Shown here: positions 63,769 to 64,000 of the stretch, piece by piece
How the letters are laid out: each line of letters opens with the position of its first letter
How positions within the stretch are numbered: the stretch's first letter is position 1
Source of the DNA: AC-38 sp033856025
GTDB lineage: Bacteria; Actinomycetota; Thermoleophilia; Solirubrobacterales; Solirubrobacteraceae
Direction: 5' to 3'
Assembly (NCBI GenBank): GCA_033856025.1
Contig: JAWVFQ010000012.1
Coordinates: 1-64,000, forward strand
Length of the DNA: 64,000 nt
The notes under the pieces: generated by a model
What the model saw: the letters and a program-made list of their open reading frames with translations, nothing else
The model's database searches: none
Told to the model about the DNA's origin: nothing
Position numbers and translations under genes: made by a program

Positions 63769-63774
63769 ACGGTA
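63769..63774 (-). promoter_or_regulatory. -10 box TACCGT, leaderless promoter of the GT-flippase operon
   Basis: TACCGT on the minus strand ends 7 nt before ATG 63761. It is the same hexamer as at uvrB. Confidence 0.5.
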
Positions 63775-63790
63775 TCGCCGCCGCTTGTTC

Positions 63791-63796
63791 TATGGT
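63791..63796 (+). promoter_or_regulatory. -10 box TATGGT, leaderless promoter of the last gene
   Basis: TATGGT ends 8 nt before ATG 63805, back to back with the GT-flippase promoter. Confidence 0.5.
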
Positions 63797-63804
63797 TCGC
63801 GCCG

Positions 63805-64000
63805 ATGTTCGACCCGCGTCGCATCGCCGCGTTCTCGGTCGCCCTGTCCCTGGCCGCGCCCGCGGGCGCGCTGGCCCAGAGCGGCGCCGGCGACACCCAG
63901 TACGGCGACCCGTTCGAGGGCCAGCAGCGGGCCCAGGCCAACACCGGCTCCTCCGGCTCGAACGGGAGCGGAAGCGGCCTCTCCAACGCGCCCCCGGGCT
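63805..64000 (+). CDS. Secreted protein, N-terminal part (cut by window edge)
   Basis: The first 65 residues of a frame that continues past the right edge. A signal peptide is clear: RRIAAFSVALSLAAPAGALAQSG, cut after ALA. The mature start is Gln/Gly/Ser/Asn-rich (GDTQYGDPFEGQQRAQANTGSSGSNGSGSG), a flexible linker of the sort seen in cell-surface proteins of this group. No domain has begun yet, so no function can be given. Confidence 0.75.
   Translation, partial: MFDPRRIAAFSVALSLAAPAGALAQSGAGDTQYGDPFEGQQRAQANTGSSGSNGSGSGLSNAPPG

Overview
The window is about 64 kb of very GC-rich, densely coding DNA from a free-living actinobacterium. The gene content suggests the Thermoleophilia/Solirubrobacterales side of Actinomycetota: an AftD-type arabinosyltransferase homologue in a non-mycolata context, secreted proteins with duplicated LLGL/LFC modules, a PPi-type PfkA signature, and mostly leaderless promoters. 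The genus cannot be fixed from sequence alone. No rRNA, tRNA, CRISPR array, insertion sequence or prophage was seen, so this looks like chromosomal core that grades into a surface-glycan locus on the right.

Layout. 1-2119: end of a trp operon (trpF-trpB-trpA). 2131-9950: a small membrane protein, PfkA with a pyrophosphate-type active site, two tandem branched-chain amino acid binding lipoproteins and livHMGF, linked by 4-bp stop/start overlaps. 9947-15382: epimerase and malic enzyme diverging from polA, then a YdcZ-type transporter. 15403-17815: small hypotheticals, a hotdog-like protein and an FAD oxidoreductase. 17860-23224: rpsA, coaE, a lytic transglycosylase, a methyltransferase and uvrB. 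23235-30424: secreted proteins, a DivIVA-like protein, and a GH9 glycosidase coupled to a LuxR-type regulator. 30488-33385: uvrA behind a perfect LexA/SOS box. 33386-33649: a non-coding gap with a strong multi-stem fold. 33650-39456: PrmC-like methylase, YbdK-like ligase, a haem-oxygenase-like/CDGSH pair, an acetyltransferase and a Pit phosphate transporter with its DUF47 partner. 39484-44954: asparagine-synthase-like protein, pantothenate genes (DUF2520-panC-panD-panB) and a family 4 uracil-DNA glycosylase. 44951-63761: glycan locus with glycosyltransferases, methyltransferases, GT-C mannosyl/arabinosyltransferase-like membrane enzymes, an O-antigen-polymerase-like protein, an acyltransferase and a glycosyltransferase-flippase fusion. 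63805-end: a secreted protein cut by the window.

Three genome-grammar features are the most interesting. (1) Three genes, including coaE, seem to start with CTG inside a CTGA overlap, so standard gene callers would truncate or miss them. (2) At least fifteen first-of-operon genes have a TAnnnT box 6-9 nt before the start codon and no Shine-Dalgarno, which implies leaderless mRNAs; genes with longer leaders have clear ribosome binding sites instead. (3) Five of the eleven convergent gene pairs overlap by exactly the palindrome CTAG, so one tetranucleotide gives TAG on both strands.

The DNA repair genes (uvrA, uvrB, polA, uracil-DNA glycosylase) are scattered, and only uvrA shows an SOS operator. 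The right-hand locus should build and export a lipid-linked surface polysaccharide: soluble GT2/GT4 enzymes assemble it, a flippase moves it, membrane GT-C enzymes and the polymerase extend it, and the acyltransferase and methyltransferases decorate it.
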